64,000 nucleotides of DNA from HXMU1420-13 sp965228545 (GCA_965228545.1 OZ245822.1:558001-622000), one strand, 5' to 3'; counted from the stretch's first letter, positions 53,634 through 62,795 are shown. Program-made: numbers and translations. The notes: generated by a model not told the origin, from the sequence alone.

Positions 53634-55406
53634 ATGAGTAAAAACGATTCTAATAAAGCCGTTGACAGAACTCTGATCAAACGGCTTTACTTTTTTGTGC
53701 GTCCGTACCGCTATTTTGTCTTACTGGCGGTGGTACTTACACTTTCTGCATCGTTTTTAGGAACCATACGTCCCAAACTTACTCAGGTAGCCATCGACGA
53801 TTACATTGCAGTTGATGATTTCGAAGGCCTTTTCAATATTATACTTCTGCTTTTTGGTGCACTTATCGGCGAGTTTCTTTTGCAAATGAGTACCACATAT
53901 TTAACCCGTTGGTTTGGGCAAGGAACGTTGTTTTCACTTCGAAATGCAATCTTCCAGAAAATACAGTCGTTGGATGTGCAATATTACGACAAAAACCCGA
54001 TTGGGAGATTAATAACAAGAACAACCAGTGATGTTGAAGCATTAAGCGAGTTGCTTTCAGATGGTGTAGTAGCAATAATAGGTGATTTATTCCGAATCAT
54101 TTTTATACTTTATTTCATGTTCAGCATGAACTGGGAGTTGAGTTTAGTAACCATTGCAGTGCTCCCAATTTTATTCTACGCCACCTTCTGGTTCAAGGAA
54201 AAAGTTCGCGTCGCTTTTCTAAATGTTCGTGATCAGATTTCGAATTTGAACTCCTTTGTTCAGGAGCACATCAATGGGATGGATATTGTACAGTTGTTTA
54301 ATCGAGAGAAAAAACAACAAGAAAAATTCAACAAAATAAATGAGCAACACAAAGAAGCTCATGTTGAAACCATCTTTTACTTTTCGATTTTCTGGCCATT
54401 AGTTGAAGTATTTTCCAGTTTTGCAATGGCCTTAATCGTTTGGTACGGTGGTGGACGTGCTATGATGGGAGGAGTGACTTTTGGAGTCTTACTCGCTTTT
54501 ATTCAATACGCTCGGCAGTTTTTTATGCCCATTCGCGGATTATCTGAAAAGTTTAACACGCTTCAATCTGCGCTGGCTTCCTCTGAACGTATTTTTAATG
54601 TGATGGATACGGACACGGATATAAAGGAAGTTGATCAGCCTAAGCGAATTGAGCATCCGAAAGGAGAAATACGTTTCGAAAATGTTTGGTTTAAGTACAA
54701 TGATGGGGAAGATTGGGTGCTTCGCGATGTTTCTTTCACGGCAAAACCGGGTGAGAATATTGCTATAGTTGGAGCAACCGGAGCGGGTAAAACAACGATT
54801 ATAAATCTACTCCTTCGCTTTTATGAGATTCAAAAAGGGGCTATTAAACTTGATGGTGTTGATATCAAAGAACTGGCATTATCTGATTTAAGATATTATT
54901 TCAGTTTAGTGTTACAGGATCATACACTGTTTACGGGTTCTATTATCGATAACATTACACTGGGAGAGGAAGGGATCTCCCGAGAACAGGTAATTGCAGC
55001 AGCCCATCAGGTAGAAGCCCATCGTTTTATCGAAAAATTGCCCGGTAAATACGATTATGTTTTAAAAGAACAAGGTAAATCACTATCGATGGGGCAGAAA
55101 CAGTTGATCTGCTTCGTTCGAGCCATGGTATTTGATCCAAAAATTCTGGTGTTGGATGAAGCCACCTCCAGTGTGGATTCCGAAACCGAAAGCCTGGTGA
55201 CCAAAGCCAGCGCCAAAATGATGAAAGGTCGCACTTCCATAGTTATCGCTCATCGCTTATCCACCATCCAACATGCCGATACCATTTTAGTGATGCACCG
55301 TGGAGAAATCAGAGAGAAAGGAGCACATGCAGAACTCATCAGCCAAGAAAACGGTATTTACAAAAAGCTGTATGAGTTGCAGTATAAAGAGCAGGTGCTT
55401 AGTTAG
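53634..55406 (+). CDS. ABC exporter half-transporter with altered signature motif (subunit 2)
   Basis: This 590-aa protein has six membrane helices (about 20-320) and an ATPase domain (about 345-580). Walker A is GATGAGKTT near 380. Walker B is canonical, LVLDEATSSVD, with catalytic Glu509. The signature reads LSMGQ (484-488) instead of LSGGQ. In heterodimeric exporters the degenerate site is formed by a modified Walker B of one subunit and a modified signature of the other, exactly the complement seen with the 50401 gene. The two therefore very likely form one exporter. It starts 9 bases after the RNase Z stop. Confidence 0.91.
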   Translation: MSKNDSNKAVDRTLIKRLYFFVRPYRYFVLLAVVLTLSASFLGTIRPKLTQVAIDDYIAVDDFEGLFNIILLLFGALIGEFLLQMSTTYLTRWFGQGTLFSLRNAIFQKIQSLDVQYYDKNPIGRLITRTTSDVEALSELLSDGVVAIIGDLFRIIFILYFMFSMNWELSLVTIAVLPILFYATFWFKEKVRVAFLNVRDQISNLNSFVQEHINGMDIVQLFNREKKQQEKFNKINEQHKEAHVETIFYFSIFWPLVEVFSSFAMALIVWYGGGRAMMGGVTFGVLLAFIQYARQFFMPIRGLSEKFNTLQSALASSERIFNVMDTDTDIKEVDQPKRIEHPKGEIRFENVWFKYNDGEDWVLRDVSFTAKPGENIAIVGATGAGKTTIINLLLRFYEIQKGAIKLDGVDIKELALSDLRYYFSLVLQDHTLFTGSIIDNITLGEEGISREQVIAAAHQVEAHRFIEKLPGKYDYVLKEQGKSLSMGQKQLICFVRAMVFDPKILVLDEATSSVDSETESLVTKASAKMMKGRTSIVIAHRLSTIQHADTILVMHRGEIREKGAHAELISQENGIYKKLYELQYKEQVLS

Positions 55407-55432
55407 TCTTTCTATGTACTCTTATTTAAATG

Positions 55433-55454
55433 ACTAACAAACAAGGTTAGTTAC
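55433..55454 (+). terminator. Weak stem-loop after ABC exporter gene
   Basis: ACTAAC (55434-55439) pairs with GTTAGT (55447-55452) around a 7-base loop and can be extended by a G-U pair. It lies 27 bases after the exporter stop. No T-run follows, so it is at best a weak or factor-dependent terminator. Confidence 0.25.
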
Positions 55455-55543
55455 TGGTACAGCAAGCTCTGAGAAAAGTGAATTTTTGCAATTCTAGATC
55501 GAAATTATTTATTTGATTCAATTTTGATAACAAAAAGAGCGAG

Positions 55544-56254
55544 ATGGGAAAGGGTTATAAAACTGAGAATGAAACTTTCATTGCTCAGATTCAAAATTTG
55601 TATTTGATAGATCGATTGCTGCAAAAGGAAGGGGCGGATCTTAAAGAACTGGTAAATGAAATTCCGGGAATTTTTCATACCAATAATAGATCTGATATGA
55701 CCATTGACAATATGAATAAAAGCGGGGAAGAGTTCCTAAAACTATCAAAAGATGAAATCAATGAAATGGGCTTCGAGTTTTTTATGAAGTACGCTCATGC
55801 CTATACCCGTGAGGTAGTTGGACCAAGATTTCAAAAATTTTATGATGAAGCGGGTGACGAAAAAGTAAAAGCAGACTTACAGCTCATCTTAAATCCTAAA
55901 ACAAATACCTTCGAACCCTTTTTTACCGTTGCGAAACCTTTTAAGAAACAGAAATTACTGCTTACAAGCTCTAATCCGATCAGGAATCTTGGTTTTGTAA
56001 ATAGAAAAATGGAAAGACTGTTGGGAGAAGAAGTCTTTATTCGTGCGCAGTTTAAAAAATTTCAAAGCCTTACCGAAAGAGAGATGGAGGTGTTAGCACT
56101 TATAGCTTCCGGAAGAACTAATTATCAGATTTCAGAAGAACTATTTATTACTGAGGGTACAGTCAAACTGCATCGCAAGCACATTAAAAAGAAAACCGAA
56201 TGCAGGAATACGGTTGAGCTCGTGAAATTTGCACAAGCTTTTGATTTGGTATGA
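55544..56254 (+). CDS. LuxR-type transcriptional regulator, tandem copy 1
   Basis: This 236-aa protein has a C-terminal LuxR/GerE helix-turn-helix (about 172-236: SLTEREMEVLALIASGRTN, ISEELFITEGTVKLHRKHI). The N-terminal part of about 150 residues resembles a PAS-like sensory domain (PGIFHTNNRSDMTI, LSKDEINEMGFEFF). There is no receiver domain or phosphorylation site, so it is probably controlled by a ligand or by protein contact. The next gene is a close relative, and its ATG overlaps this stop (ATGA at 56251-56254). Both end with the identical stretch KFAQAFDLV, which points to a tandem duplication. Targets may be the secreted-protein genes just downstream; that is inference. Confidence 0.85.
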   Translation: MGKGYKTENETFIAQIQNLYLIDRLLQKEGADLKELVNEIPGIFHTNNRSDMTIDNMNKSGEEFLKLSKDEINEMGFEFFMKYAHAYTREVVGPRFQKFYDEAGDEKVKADLQLILNPKTNTFEPFFTVAKPFKKQKLLLTSSNPIRNLGFVNRKMERLLGEEVFIRAQFKKFQSLTEREMEVLALIASGRTNYQISEELFITEGTVKLHRKHIKKKTECRNTVELVKFAQAFDLV

Positions 56255-56955
56255 AGTACAGAACCGACGCAGAATTATTGTATCACCAAAAAGTTGATGT
56301 ATTTCGAATTGAAAAGGCCATACAAAAATACGGTGACGATTGGCAAAATTTTCTCGATGCCATTCCTGGTTTTGTTCACATGAATCGGAAGTCTGACATC
56401 GCTGTGCACTTCATCAACAAGAAGGGAATCAAACTAACAGGCTTTACAAATACAGAACTCAATGAACTTGGGTATGAGTATCAAATAGAACATCTTGATC
56501 CTTACACCTTACATGTTACCACACCTAAATTGGTCAACTTCATTCAAAAAAATGAAGTAAATAAGGTGTTCACATTTGGTCAAAGTTTTAGAAAACGAGA
56601 AGGGAAAAAATATGAGCTGATTCTATCGGTGACTAAACCAATGGTTCAGCAAGACCAACTACTTTCCTATTCATTGCCATTAGAAAAACTTGATACACTA
56701 TCATTAAAAGTAAAGAGACTATTATTTGAGCAGGAATATATCCACAATCATTATTGGAAATTTGAGAAGCTCACAACAAGAGAACTACACATCTTAAAAC
56801 TTATCGCAACAGGGCTTACCAATCATCAAATATCAGAACAGCTACTTATTACACAAGAAACGGTAAAACAGCACCGAAAGCAGATTAAGAAAAAGACCGG
56901 TTGCAGAAATATTGTAGAACTTCTGAAGTTTGCCCAAGCCTTTGATCTGGTTTAA
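56251..56955 (+). CDS. LuxR-type transcriptional regulator, tandem copy 2
   Basis: This 234-aa protein is a paralogue of the preceding regulator. It has the same layout: an N-terminal PAS-like half (IPGFVHMNRKSDIAVHFIN, TNTELNELGYEYQIEHLDPY) and a C-terminal LuxR helix-turn-helix (KLTTRELHILKLIATGLTN, QETVKQHRKQI). The DNA-binding halves are very alike while the sensory halves have diverged, so the pair may bind similar sites in response to different cues, possibly as a heterodimer. It is translationally coupled to copy 1. The intergenic region that follows contains two dyad-symmetric sites. Confidence 0.85.
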   Translation: MKYRTDAELLYHQKVDVFRIEKAIQKYGDDWQNFLDAIPGFVHMNRKSDIAVHFINKKGIKLTGFTNTELNELGYEYQIEHLDPYTLHVTTPKLVNFIQKNEVNKVFTFGQSFRKREGKKYELILSVTKPMVQQDQLLSYSLPLEKLDTLSLKVKRLLFEQEYIHNHYWKFEKLTTRELHILKLIATGLTNHQISEQLLITQETVKQHRKQIKKKTGCRNIVELLKFAQAFDLV

Positions 56956-57034
56956 ATAAGCAGTGATTATTCGCACGTCATCATTTCTATGAATCATAGA
57001 CTTAGGCCTATTTAAGCTAATAATTGCTATAAAT

Positions 57035-57052
57035 ATATCCACTAGTGGGTAT
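57035..57052. promoter_or_regulatory. Dyad-symmetric operator candidate
   Basis: The core CCACTAGTGG (57039-57048) is a perfect 10-bp palindrome. Symmetry extends to ATATCCACTAGTGGGTAT with a single mismatched pair. It lies in the gap between the tandem LuxR regulators and the first downstream secreted-protein gene. Half-site CCAC matches the second dyad in the same gap. Confidence 0.35.
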
Positions 57053-57083
57053 TTATATCCTCCCGCTCCTGCACTAGATTTTT

Positions 57084-57099
57084 CCACATGAACATGTGG
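57084..57099. promoter_or_regulatory. Inverted repeat, second operator candidate
   Basis: CCACATG and CATGTGG are perfect 7-bp inverted arms separated by AA, 60 bases before the ATG at 57159. It could be a regulator-binding site or a short RNA hairpin. It shares the CCAC/GTGG arms with the dyad at 57035-57052, which favours a common binding protein such as the adjacent LuxR pair. Confidence 0.35.
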
Positions 57100-57158
57100 T
57101 GATCGTCAAATTCACATCATGTACTGTGCATTCAACACGAGAATCTAACAGGGGTATT

Positions 57159-58214
57159 ATGAAATCAATGGTATCAATTGCGGTACTTTTTCTCTTTTCC
57201 ATTTCGGTAAACGCGCAGCGAACGCTTATTGTGGATAATAATCCCGGGGCAACTGCAGGAGCTTTAAAGTTTTTAAACCTAGAAAATGCAATTGAGGCGG
57301 CTCAAGCTGGTGATGTTATCCTATTAACACCCAGCACCAATGGCTATATATGGCCGAACAGTAATGAAACGGTTCGCGATAAAAAAAACTACACCGTAAA
57401 GGGAGCCGGATTAAATACGGATATAGAAAACAACCTAGAACGAAGAAGAAGTGTAATTACAAACAAAGCAGAAATTGGTCTGTTACAAGCTGAAGTTCCT
57501 GAGTTTGTCACATTTGATGGGATCGTATTTGAACAAGGTTTATTGATTGCTCAGGCCAACAGCATGATGTTTAAAAACTGCACATTTTATAATCGTTTAG
57601 AGCTGGCAGCCGTTCAGCATACTCGTTTTGAAAATAACATTATGCTTTTAGAAGGAGCCGGCGTTCAGATTCGTGAAGATATCAGCTCCAATTTTGTAGG
57701 GCTAACGTACCGAAATAATATCATATACGTGGGGGATCATGAAGCGAAATTAAGCTATGGACTATTTGAACATAATTTAATTATGGGTAATAGTGCCTCA
57801 GGGAATGTTTTGGAAGGGGTAGAAAATATATTCAGAGCTAATATCATTCATGGATTTACCACAACCAACGGAATGATCCATAGTGTATTCGAATACAATA
57901 CGTATGAAGTAACACTCGGTCAAAACGATGGATCTTCAGGGGAAGGAAATAAAGTTAGAACCTTTACTATTCCATCCATTATGGACGATTCCAATGTTAC
58001 CGCAAATAAATGGAATAGACGATGGGAAGTTACCAGCTCCAGCACTGATATTGTAAACCAAGCTAAAGACGGAAGCAATATTGGGCCAACCGGTGGGGAT
58101 AATCCTTTTCAGAAAATCTTTTACTCGGTTCCTACTATTACATATTTAGACTTACCAACGCTTATCAAATTAGGTGAAGATCCAAATGCCACAATCATTG
58201 CCAAAGACAATTAG
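57159..58214 (+). CDS. Secreted right-handed beta-helix-like protein, paralogue 1
   Basis: The ATG at 57159 is chosen because it begins a clean signal peptide (SVNA-QR, about residue 19); an upstream in-frame start would only add a non-hydrophobic leader. The 351-aa product opens with TLIVDNNPGA and then LENAIEAAQAGDVILLTPS, the typical entry to a parallel beta-helix. Repeating short strands with Asn turns follow (FKNCTFYNR, FENNIMLLEGA, YRNNIIYVGD). The end is TYLDLPTLIKLGEDPNATIIAKDN. There is no sorting domain or catalytic motif. It shares its start and end with the next gene. A surface or polysaccharide-binding role is possible but unproven. Confidence 0.75.
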   Translation: MKSMVSIAVLFLFSISVNAQRTLIVDNNPGATAGALKFLNLENAIEAAQAGDVILLTPSTNGYIWPNSNETVRDKKNYTVKGAGLNTDIENNLERRRSVITNKAEIGLLQAEVPEFVTFDGIVFEQGLLIAQANSMMFKNCTFYNRLELAAVQHTRFENNIMLLEGAGVQIREDISSNFVGLTYRNNIIYVGDHEAKLSYGLFEHNLIMGNSASGNVLEGVENIFRANIIHGFTTTNGMIHSVFEYNTYEVTLGQNDGSSGEGNKVRTFTIPSIMDDSNVTANKWNRRWEVTSSSTDIVNQAKDGSNIGPTGGDNPFQKIFYSVPTITYLDLPTLIKLGEDPNATIIAKDN

Positions 58215-58254
58215 ATAGTTTTTTTCACTGATTAATCTAAAAGTTAACAACACT

Positions 58255-59304
58255 ATGAAAACCTTTTCAACACTTTTGATTGCTTTGTTTTTAACATTTA
58301 CGTCACAAGCTCAACTCATATTGATAGTAGATAATACTAGTTCAGCACCTGAAGGTGATCATGTATATTCTGATATTTCCACAGCGTTAGGAAATGCACA
58401 AGAAGGTGATATTATTCAACTAGTACCGAGTTCAACTTCCTATGGAGATGTAACTATTGATGGATTAACAGGGATAACCATAATAGGAGTAGGTCTAAAT
58501 CCTGGCCTTATATCCAATAACATAACCGAAAAATCTGAACTGGGAGTCTTAAATATATTAGATGGGGAAAATATCATTATAAAAGGGACTAGCATTTCAA
58601 GGCTAACTCTAGGTTCATCAACAGATGATTCAAAAGTACCTTCTAATATTTATATAAGTGAAACAGTTGTTACCGATAAATTTCAAATTCTGGATGCTAC
58701 TTCAATAATAATCACTAAAAGTTCTTTGAGAGAAACAACCATTCAAGGTCAGGTTGATCAAATAATAATTTCAAATAGTATTGTTAGGGGCAGATCAAAC
58801 GGACTAGAAAATACTTTATTTATAAACAACATTATTACAAATACAGAATCTCACTTAATGAATACTTCCGTAATAAGAAATTGTACATTTGAGAACAATG
58901 TCTTTTGGGATTTAACAGCATTATTCAATTTTGGACGAAATAATTCTGCATCAAGTGTTTACTTGAATAATATTGCAACATTTCCAATGCCAGATTATGG
59001 AACCAATAGTAGTGAAGGAAATATTGTTTCCACAACGAATCCAAATGACTGGTTTATTGATGATAGAGTCGTCACTAATTCAGGAAATACATCAGGATTC
59101 TGGGAAGTGTTTTGGGATGTTGCTGTAGAAGCGGAGGAGTTAAAGAATGCAGGTACAGACGGTTCTGATCTAGGGCCAGCTGGAGGAGTAAATCCATACA
59201 TAGTCGACTCCAGTCCAATCCCAGTTATAACTGCTCTCCAAGTTCCTAATGTTATTAAGCTAGGTACAGAGGCAGAATTAAGAATCAAAGCTAAAGGCAA
59301 TTAG
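58255..59304 (+). CDS. Secreted right-handed beta-helix-like protein, paralogue 2
   Basis: This 349-aa protein has a signal peptide (FTSQA-QL, about residue 19). It repeats the plan of the preceding gene: LILIVDNTSSAPEGD, then ISTALGNAQEGDIIQLVPSS, a ladder of short strands (IIISNSIVRG, LFINNIITN, IRNCTFENNVFWD), GSDLGPAGGVNPY, and an end ALQVPNVIKLGTEAELRIKAKGN. The last 25 residues align with its neighbour (xLPxLIKLG...I.AK.N), while the middle is diverged. It starts 40 bases after its neighbour's stop and 36 bases precede the next gene, so the three probably form an operon. Function is unknown. Confidence 0.75.
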   Translation: MKTFSTLLIALFLTFTSQAQLILIVDNTSSAPEGDHVYSDISTALGNAQEGDIIQLVPSSTSYGDVTIDGLTGITIIGVGLNPGLISNNITEKSELGVLNILDGENIIIKGTSISRLTLGSSTDDSKVPSNIYISETVVTDKFQILDATSIIITKSSLRETTIQGQVDQIIISNSIVRGRSNGLENTLFINNIITNTESHLMNTSVIRNCTFENNVFWDLTALFNFGRNNSASSVYLNNIATFPMPDYGTNSSEGNIVSTTNPNDWFIDDRVVTNSGNTSGFWEVFWDVAVEAEELKNAGTDGSDLGPAGGVNPYIVDSSPIPVITALQVPNVIKLGTEAELRIKAKGN

Positions 59305-59340
59305 GCTTCTCTTAATAATTATACTTTCTAGAGGTCAATT

Positions 59341-62300
59341 ATGTCGAATTCTAAAATTAAAATGCAACGCAGCAACATACTAAGCAACATATTAGGAATT
59401 CTATTTCTATTGCTTGTTAGTTCTTCCGACCTATTCAGTCAAACAATTACTGAGATAGAATACTTTTTCGATGAGGATCCTGGTATTGGTAACGCAACTT
59501 CAATTTCGACTTTGACTAGCGGAACATTAGTCAATTTTAGTGAAACACTTAATACTTCTTCATTATCTAGAGGACTTCACAAAATTGGTTTAAGAGCTAA
59601 GAATTCAAATGGTTTATGGGGATTTACTTTAAATAAACTCATATTAGTAGATGAGGGTGAAATTGCTGAAATAGACGGATTTGAGTATTTCTTCAATACT
59701 GACCCGGGTGTGGGTGAGGCTCCTTTTATTTCTACTATCAGGAGTAATGAAATTGATATATTATCTACAATTAGTACTTCGGGGCTTACCAACGGGGTTT
59801 ATAATTTATACGTTAGACCAAAAACTAGTACAGGTTCTTGGGGATTACCCACTAAGAAACTAGTAGTAATCGACAAAGACGATCCTACCACAATCAGCCA
59901 AATCGTTTCTGCCGAGTACTTTTTCGATACCGATCCCGGTTTTGGCAATGCAAATTATTTAGAGTTGACCGATGCTTCCGAAATTGATGAAATAGTTTCG
60001 ATAAATGTAGATTCTATTTCAGCAGGACCTCATACTCTATATGTGCGCGTACTTGATGAAGATGGGGAGTGGAGTATGATTGTGAATCAGGAGATCGTAG
60101 TTACCATACCACCTCAGTTAACAGATGTTGAATCGGATACATTATTCTTCACCGAAAATGATACGGCAATAAATATTACAGACTCCATCAAGGTAATAGC
60201 TGAAGGTGGTTTCAATATTGATAGCGCAACTGTTACTGCTGCTTCAGGTTTTAATTTCGAACTGGAAGATCAAATTAATTCTACCGCTGATTTAAAGGAT
60301 TCAGTGGTGGTTAGTTCTCCAACCGATGGCATATTATCATTCAAAGGATCCGCATCTGCTTCATTATATCAACAAATACTACGCGGAATTGAGTATATAA
60401 ATACCAGCGATGATCCTAATACTACCTTAAAAACGATCACATTTCAGGTATTTGGAAATGAGGATTCTTCGGAAGTCGCATTTAGAAATATTCAGGTAAT
60501 TCCGGTAGATGACTCACCTGAACGAATCGCAGCACTTCCTCCAATAAGTTTGCCGGAAGATGTCACGGATTCACTAGCTATTCGATTTAGTGAATTTTAC
60601 AGAGATGTAGATTCGCCTTTGACTTACAGCATAGAATCCGAAACAGACGAAATTAATCTTTCAATTCAAAATGATAGTCTGTTCATCACTTCATCACCAA
60701 ATTGGAATGGAAGTTCGCAACTTTATCTGGAGGTGGAATCGCTGGAGAAATTCTTATTTGATACCTTAGCATTATCAATACTACCGATTAATGATGCTCC
60801 TTTTGTAGTCGGATCAATAACCAATTTGCAATTAGAAGAAGATTCCAGCGACAGTGTTATTACTCACCTGGATTCGCTCTTCTCAGATGTAGATTTACCT
60901 GATGATTCCCTAAGATATTCCATCAACATTGAAGACAATTCTATTGTAAACGCAAGTTTAGAAGGTGGAGTACTATCTTTAAGCTCCGTTCAGGATTTAA
61001 ATGGAAGCTTTTCTTTTAGTTTGATTGCCACAGATGATAGTCTGGCTTCTGATTCGCTGGTCGTGAATGGGATCGTTAATCCGGTTAATGATCCACCATT
61101 TCTTTTGCAAACACTACCCGATACAAGTGTACTTGAAGATGCTGATCAATTCAGCTTGTTAAACCTACATAACTACTTTGTAGATATTGACAGTGAATTA
61201 ACTTTTGAAATCAGTCATTCGAACTCGAATATCAAACTGAGTATCTCAAAGGTTGGTGAGTTAATGGTGACCACAGCACCGAACTGGAATGGGATCGATT
61301 TGGTGAGTATCACCGCCAAAGATGATGAATTCGAGCTAAGCGACTCTCTTTTGATCGAAGTACAATCCGTAAATGATTCTGCGCCCACTCAACCAGTTTT
61401 GTTAGCTCCGAATAAAGGAGGAGAATCAAATCTGAATGCTTATCTGGTGTGGTCGCTCGCAAAAGATACCGTGGAGTTTGAAGACCCTCGTCCGTTATAC
61501 GAAATACAGATTGATTCAAGCGAGTCCTTTTCTGCACCTGTGGTTAATCAGTCAAATATTGGTTTATCAACCATCCTACAACGCTCGGTGCGGAGCAAAT
61601 TCAATCCTCAATTACAAGGGAATTCATCGGATGAAGACAGCGTATTTGCAGTTCGGTTGGGATCGCTGGAGCAGGCAAGCCAACTAATGGATGATGTACA
61701 CTATTATTGGAGAGTCCGATCTGTTGATAATGAAGATTCAGCATCAGTATGGTCGAATTCATGGAGTTTTTGGCTGAATATTGAAAACGATTCTCCGGAA
61801 ATGGTCTTGAGTGGGTTTACACCAACCGACAGCATCACGGTAAGTAGTTTAACACCGACCCTTAGTTGGAATGCTGCAAATGACATTGATTTTAGTGACA
61901 CACCAAATAAGTTGAGATATAGTGTAGCAGTATCAAGTGATACAATGTTTAATGAAATCATCTTTTCCGATACAACAGGATTTGGTAAGAATTCAGTGGG
62001 GACAGGTACTTTGCTTGATGAGTCGATTTATTTCTGGCGGGTAATGTCTATGGATGATGAAGGATTAGTATCAGATTGGAGTGAAACACAAGTCTTTATT
62101 ATCAATCAAAAACTTGATCCGCCAACTGTTTTTGAATTGAATAGTCCCGTAAATGGAGTAGATACTTTGACTGTGAATCCTGTCTTTAGCTGGACATCAA
62201 GTAGTGATTCCGATTTATTCGATCAGGTTTACTATCGATTTAATTTATCACAAGATTCACTTTTCACAAATCTACTTTACGATGAAGTGATATCAAATGA

Positions 62301-62733
62301 TACTACATTAGCAATTGAAGAAACATTAAGTACTGGTGATTATTTCTGGAAAGTGCTAGCCATCGATACGGACAGCCTGTTCACTTTCGGTTCTAATTCG
62401 AATGTTGAACCATTCAAGTTCACCATTGTTGAGCGGGTTTCAAGTGAGATTATTTATGAACTACCCGAGGATTTCACACTTTCTCAAAACTACCCAAACC
62501 CATTCAACCCAAGCACAACATTGCAATTTAGTCTTCCTGAAGCTTCACAAGTTCGTTTAGAAATATTCAATTTGCTCGGACAAAAAGTAAGCACACTGGT
62601 TGCTGGTGATAAGTTGCAAGCAGGGTGGCATTCGGTTCAGTTTGATGCGAGCAATTTGTCTTCCGGTGTCTACATCTATCGAATACAAGCCGGAGAATTT
62701 GTGCAGACAAAACGCATGTTGTTGATTAAGTAG
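59341..62733 (+). CDS. Secreted EYFFD-repeat/cadherin-like protein with type IX sorting domain
   Basis: This 1130-aa protein follows a GAGG ribosome-binding site. Its signal peptide ends near DLFS-QT (about residue 34). Three N-terminal repeats of about 75 residues open with EYFFDEDPGIGNA, EYFFNTDPGVGEA and EYFFDTDPGFGNA, each with a later GLHKIGLRAKN or LYVRPKT-like strand. Then come cadherin/VCBS-like modules with NDAPF and NDPPF joints (about 255-680), three fibronectin-like modules with YEIQIDSSESF/FWRVMSMDDEG patterns (about 685-1030), and a type IX sorting domain from about 1046 (QNYPNPFNPST to the terminal KRMLLIK). It is probably displayed on the surface; ligand unknown. Confidence 0.85.
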   Translation: MSNSKIKMQRSNILSNILGILFLLLVSSSDLFSQTITEIEYFFDEDPGIGNATSISTLTSGTLVNFSETLNTSSLSRGLHKIGLRAKNSNGLWGFTLNKLILVDEGEIAEIDGFEYFFNTDPGVGEAPFISTIRSNEIDILSTISTSGLTNGVYNLYVRPKTSTGSWGLPTKKLVVIDKDDPTTISQIVSAEYFFDTDPGFGNANYLELTDASEIDEIVSINVDSISAGPHTLYVRVLDEDGEWSMIVNQEIVVTIPPQLTDVESDTLFFTENDTAINITDSIKVIAEGGFNIDSATVTAASGFNFELEDQINSTADLKDSVVVSSPTDGILSFKGSASASLYQQILRGIEYINTSDDPNTTLKTITFQVFGNEDSSEVAFRNIQVIPVDDSPERIAALPPISLPEDVTDSLAIRFSEFYRDVDSPLTYSIESETDEINLSIQNDSLFITSSPNWNGSSQLYLEVESLEKFLFDTLALSILPINDAPFVVGSITNLQLEEDSSDSVITHLDSLFSDVDLPDDSLRYSINIEDNSIVNASLEGGVLSLSSVQDLNGSFSFSLIATDDSLASDSLVVNGIVNPVNDPPFLLQTLPDTSVLEDADQFSLLNLHNYFVDIDSELTFEISHSNSNIKLSISKVGELMVTTAPNWNGIDLVSITAKDDEFELSDSLLIEVQSVNDSAPTQPVLLAPNKGGESNLNAYLVWSLAKDTVEFEDPRPLYEIQIDSSESFSAPVVNQSNIGLSTILQRSVRSKFNPQLQGNSSDEDSVFAVRLGSLEQASQLMDDVHYYWRVRSVDNEDSASVWSNSWSFWLNIENDSPEMVLSGFTPTDSITVSSLTPTLSWNAANDIDFSDTPNKLRYSVAVSSDTMFNEIIFSDTTGFGKNSVGTGTLLDESIYFWRVMSMDDEGLVSDWSETQVFIINQKLDPPTVFELNSPVNGVDTLTVNPVFSWTSSSDSDLFDQVYYRFNLSQDSLFTNLLYDEVISNDTTLAIEETLSTGDYFWKVLAIDTDSLFTFGSNSNVEPFKFTIVERVSSEIIYELPEDFTLSQNYPNPFNPSTTLQFSLPEASQVRLEIFNLLGQKVSTLVAGDKLQAGWHSVQFDASNLSSGVYIYRIQAGEFVQTKRMLLIK

Positions 62734-62742
62734 AGAAAACCG

Positions 62743-62795
62743 ACCAACGACGAAAGAGGGACGACGAATGGTTACTACGTCATCCGTCGTTCGTC
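62743..62795. terminator. Imperfect hairpin between convergent genes
   Basis: AACGACG (62746-62752) pairs with CGTCGTT (62785-62791), and GACGAA (62763-62768) can alternatively pair with TTCGTC (62790-62795). The element fills the short gap between two convergent genes, where a bidirectional terminator is expected. The T-run is poor (CATTTCAATTATCTTTTTC downstream), so confidence is low. Confidence 0.35.

Noticed and set aside
53251..53637. Long open frames on both strands across the RNase Z tail
   Set aside because: They are low-complexity echoes (Val/Ile/Ala-rich on the plus strand, Pro-rich on the minus strand) of the Gly/Arg repeat codons of the real frame.
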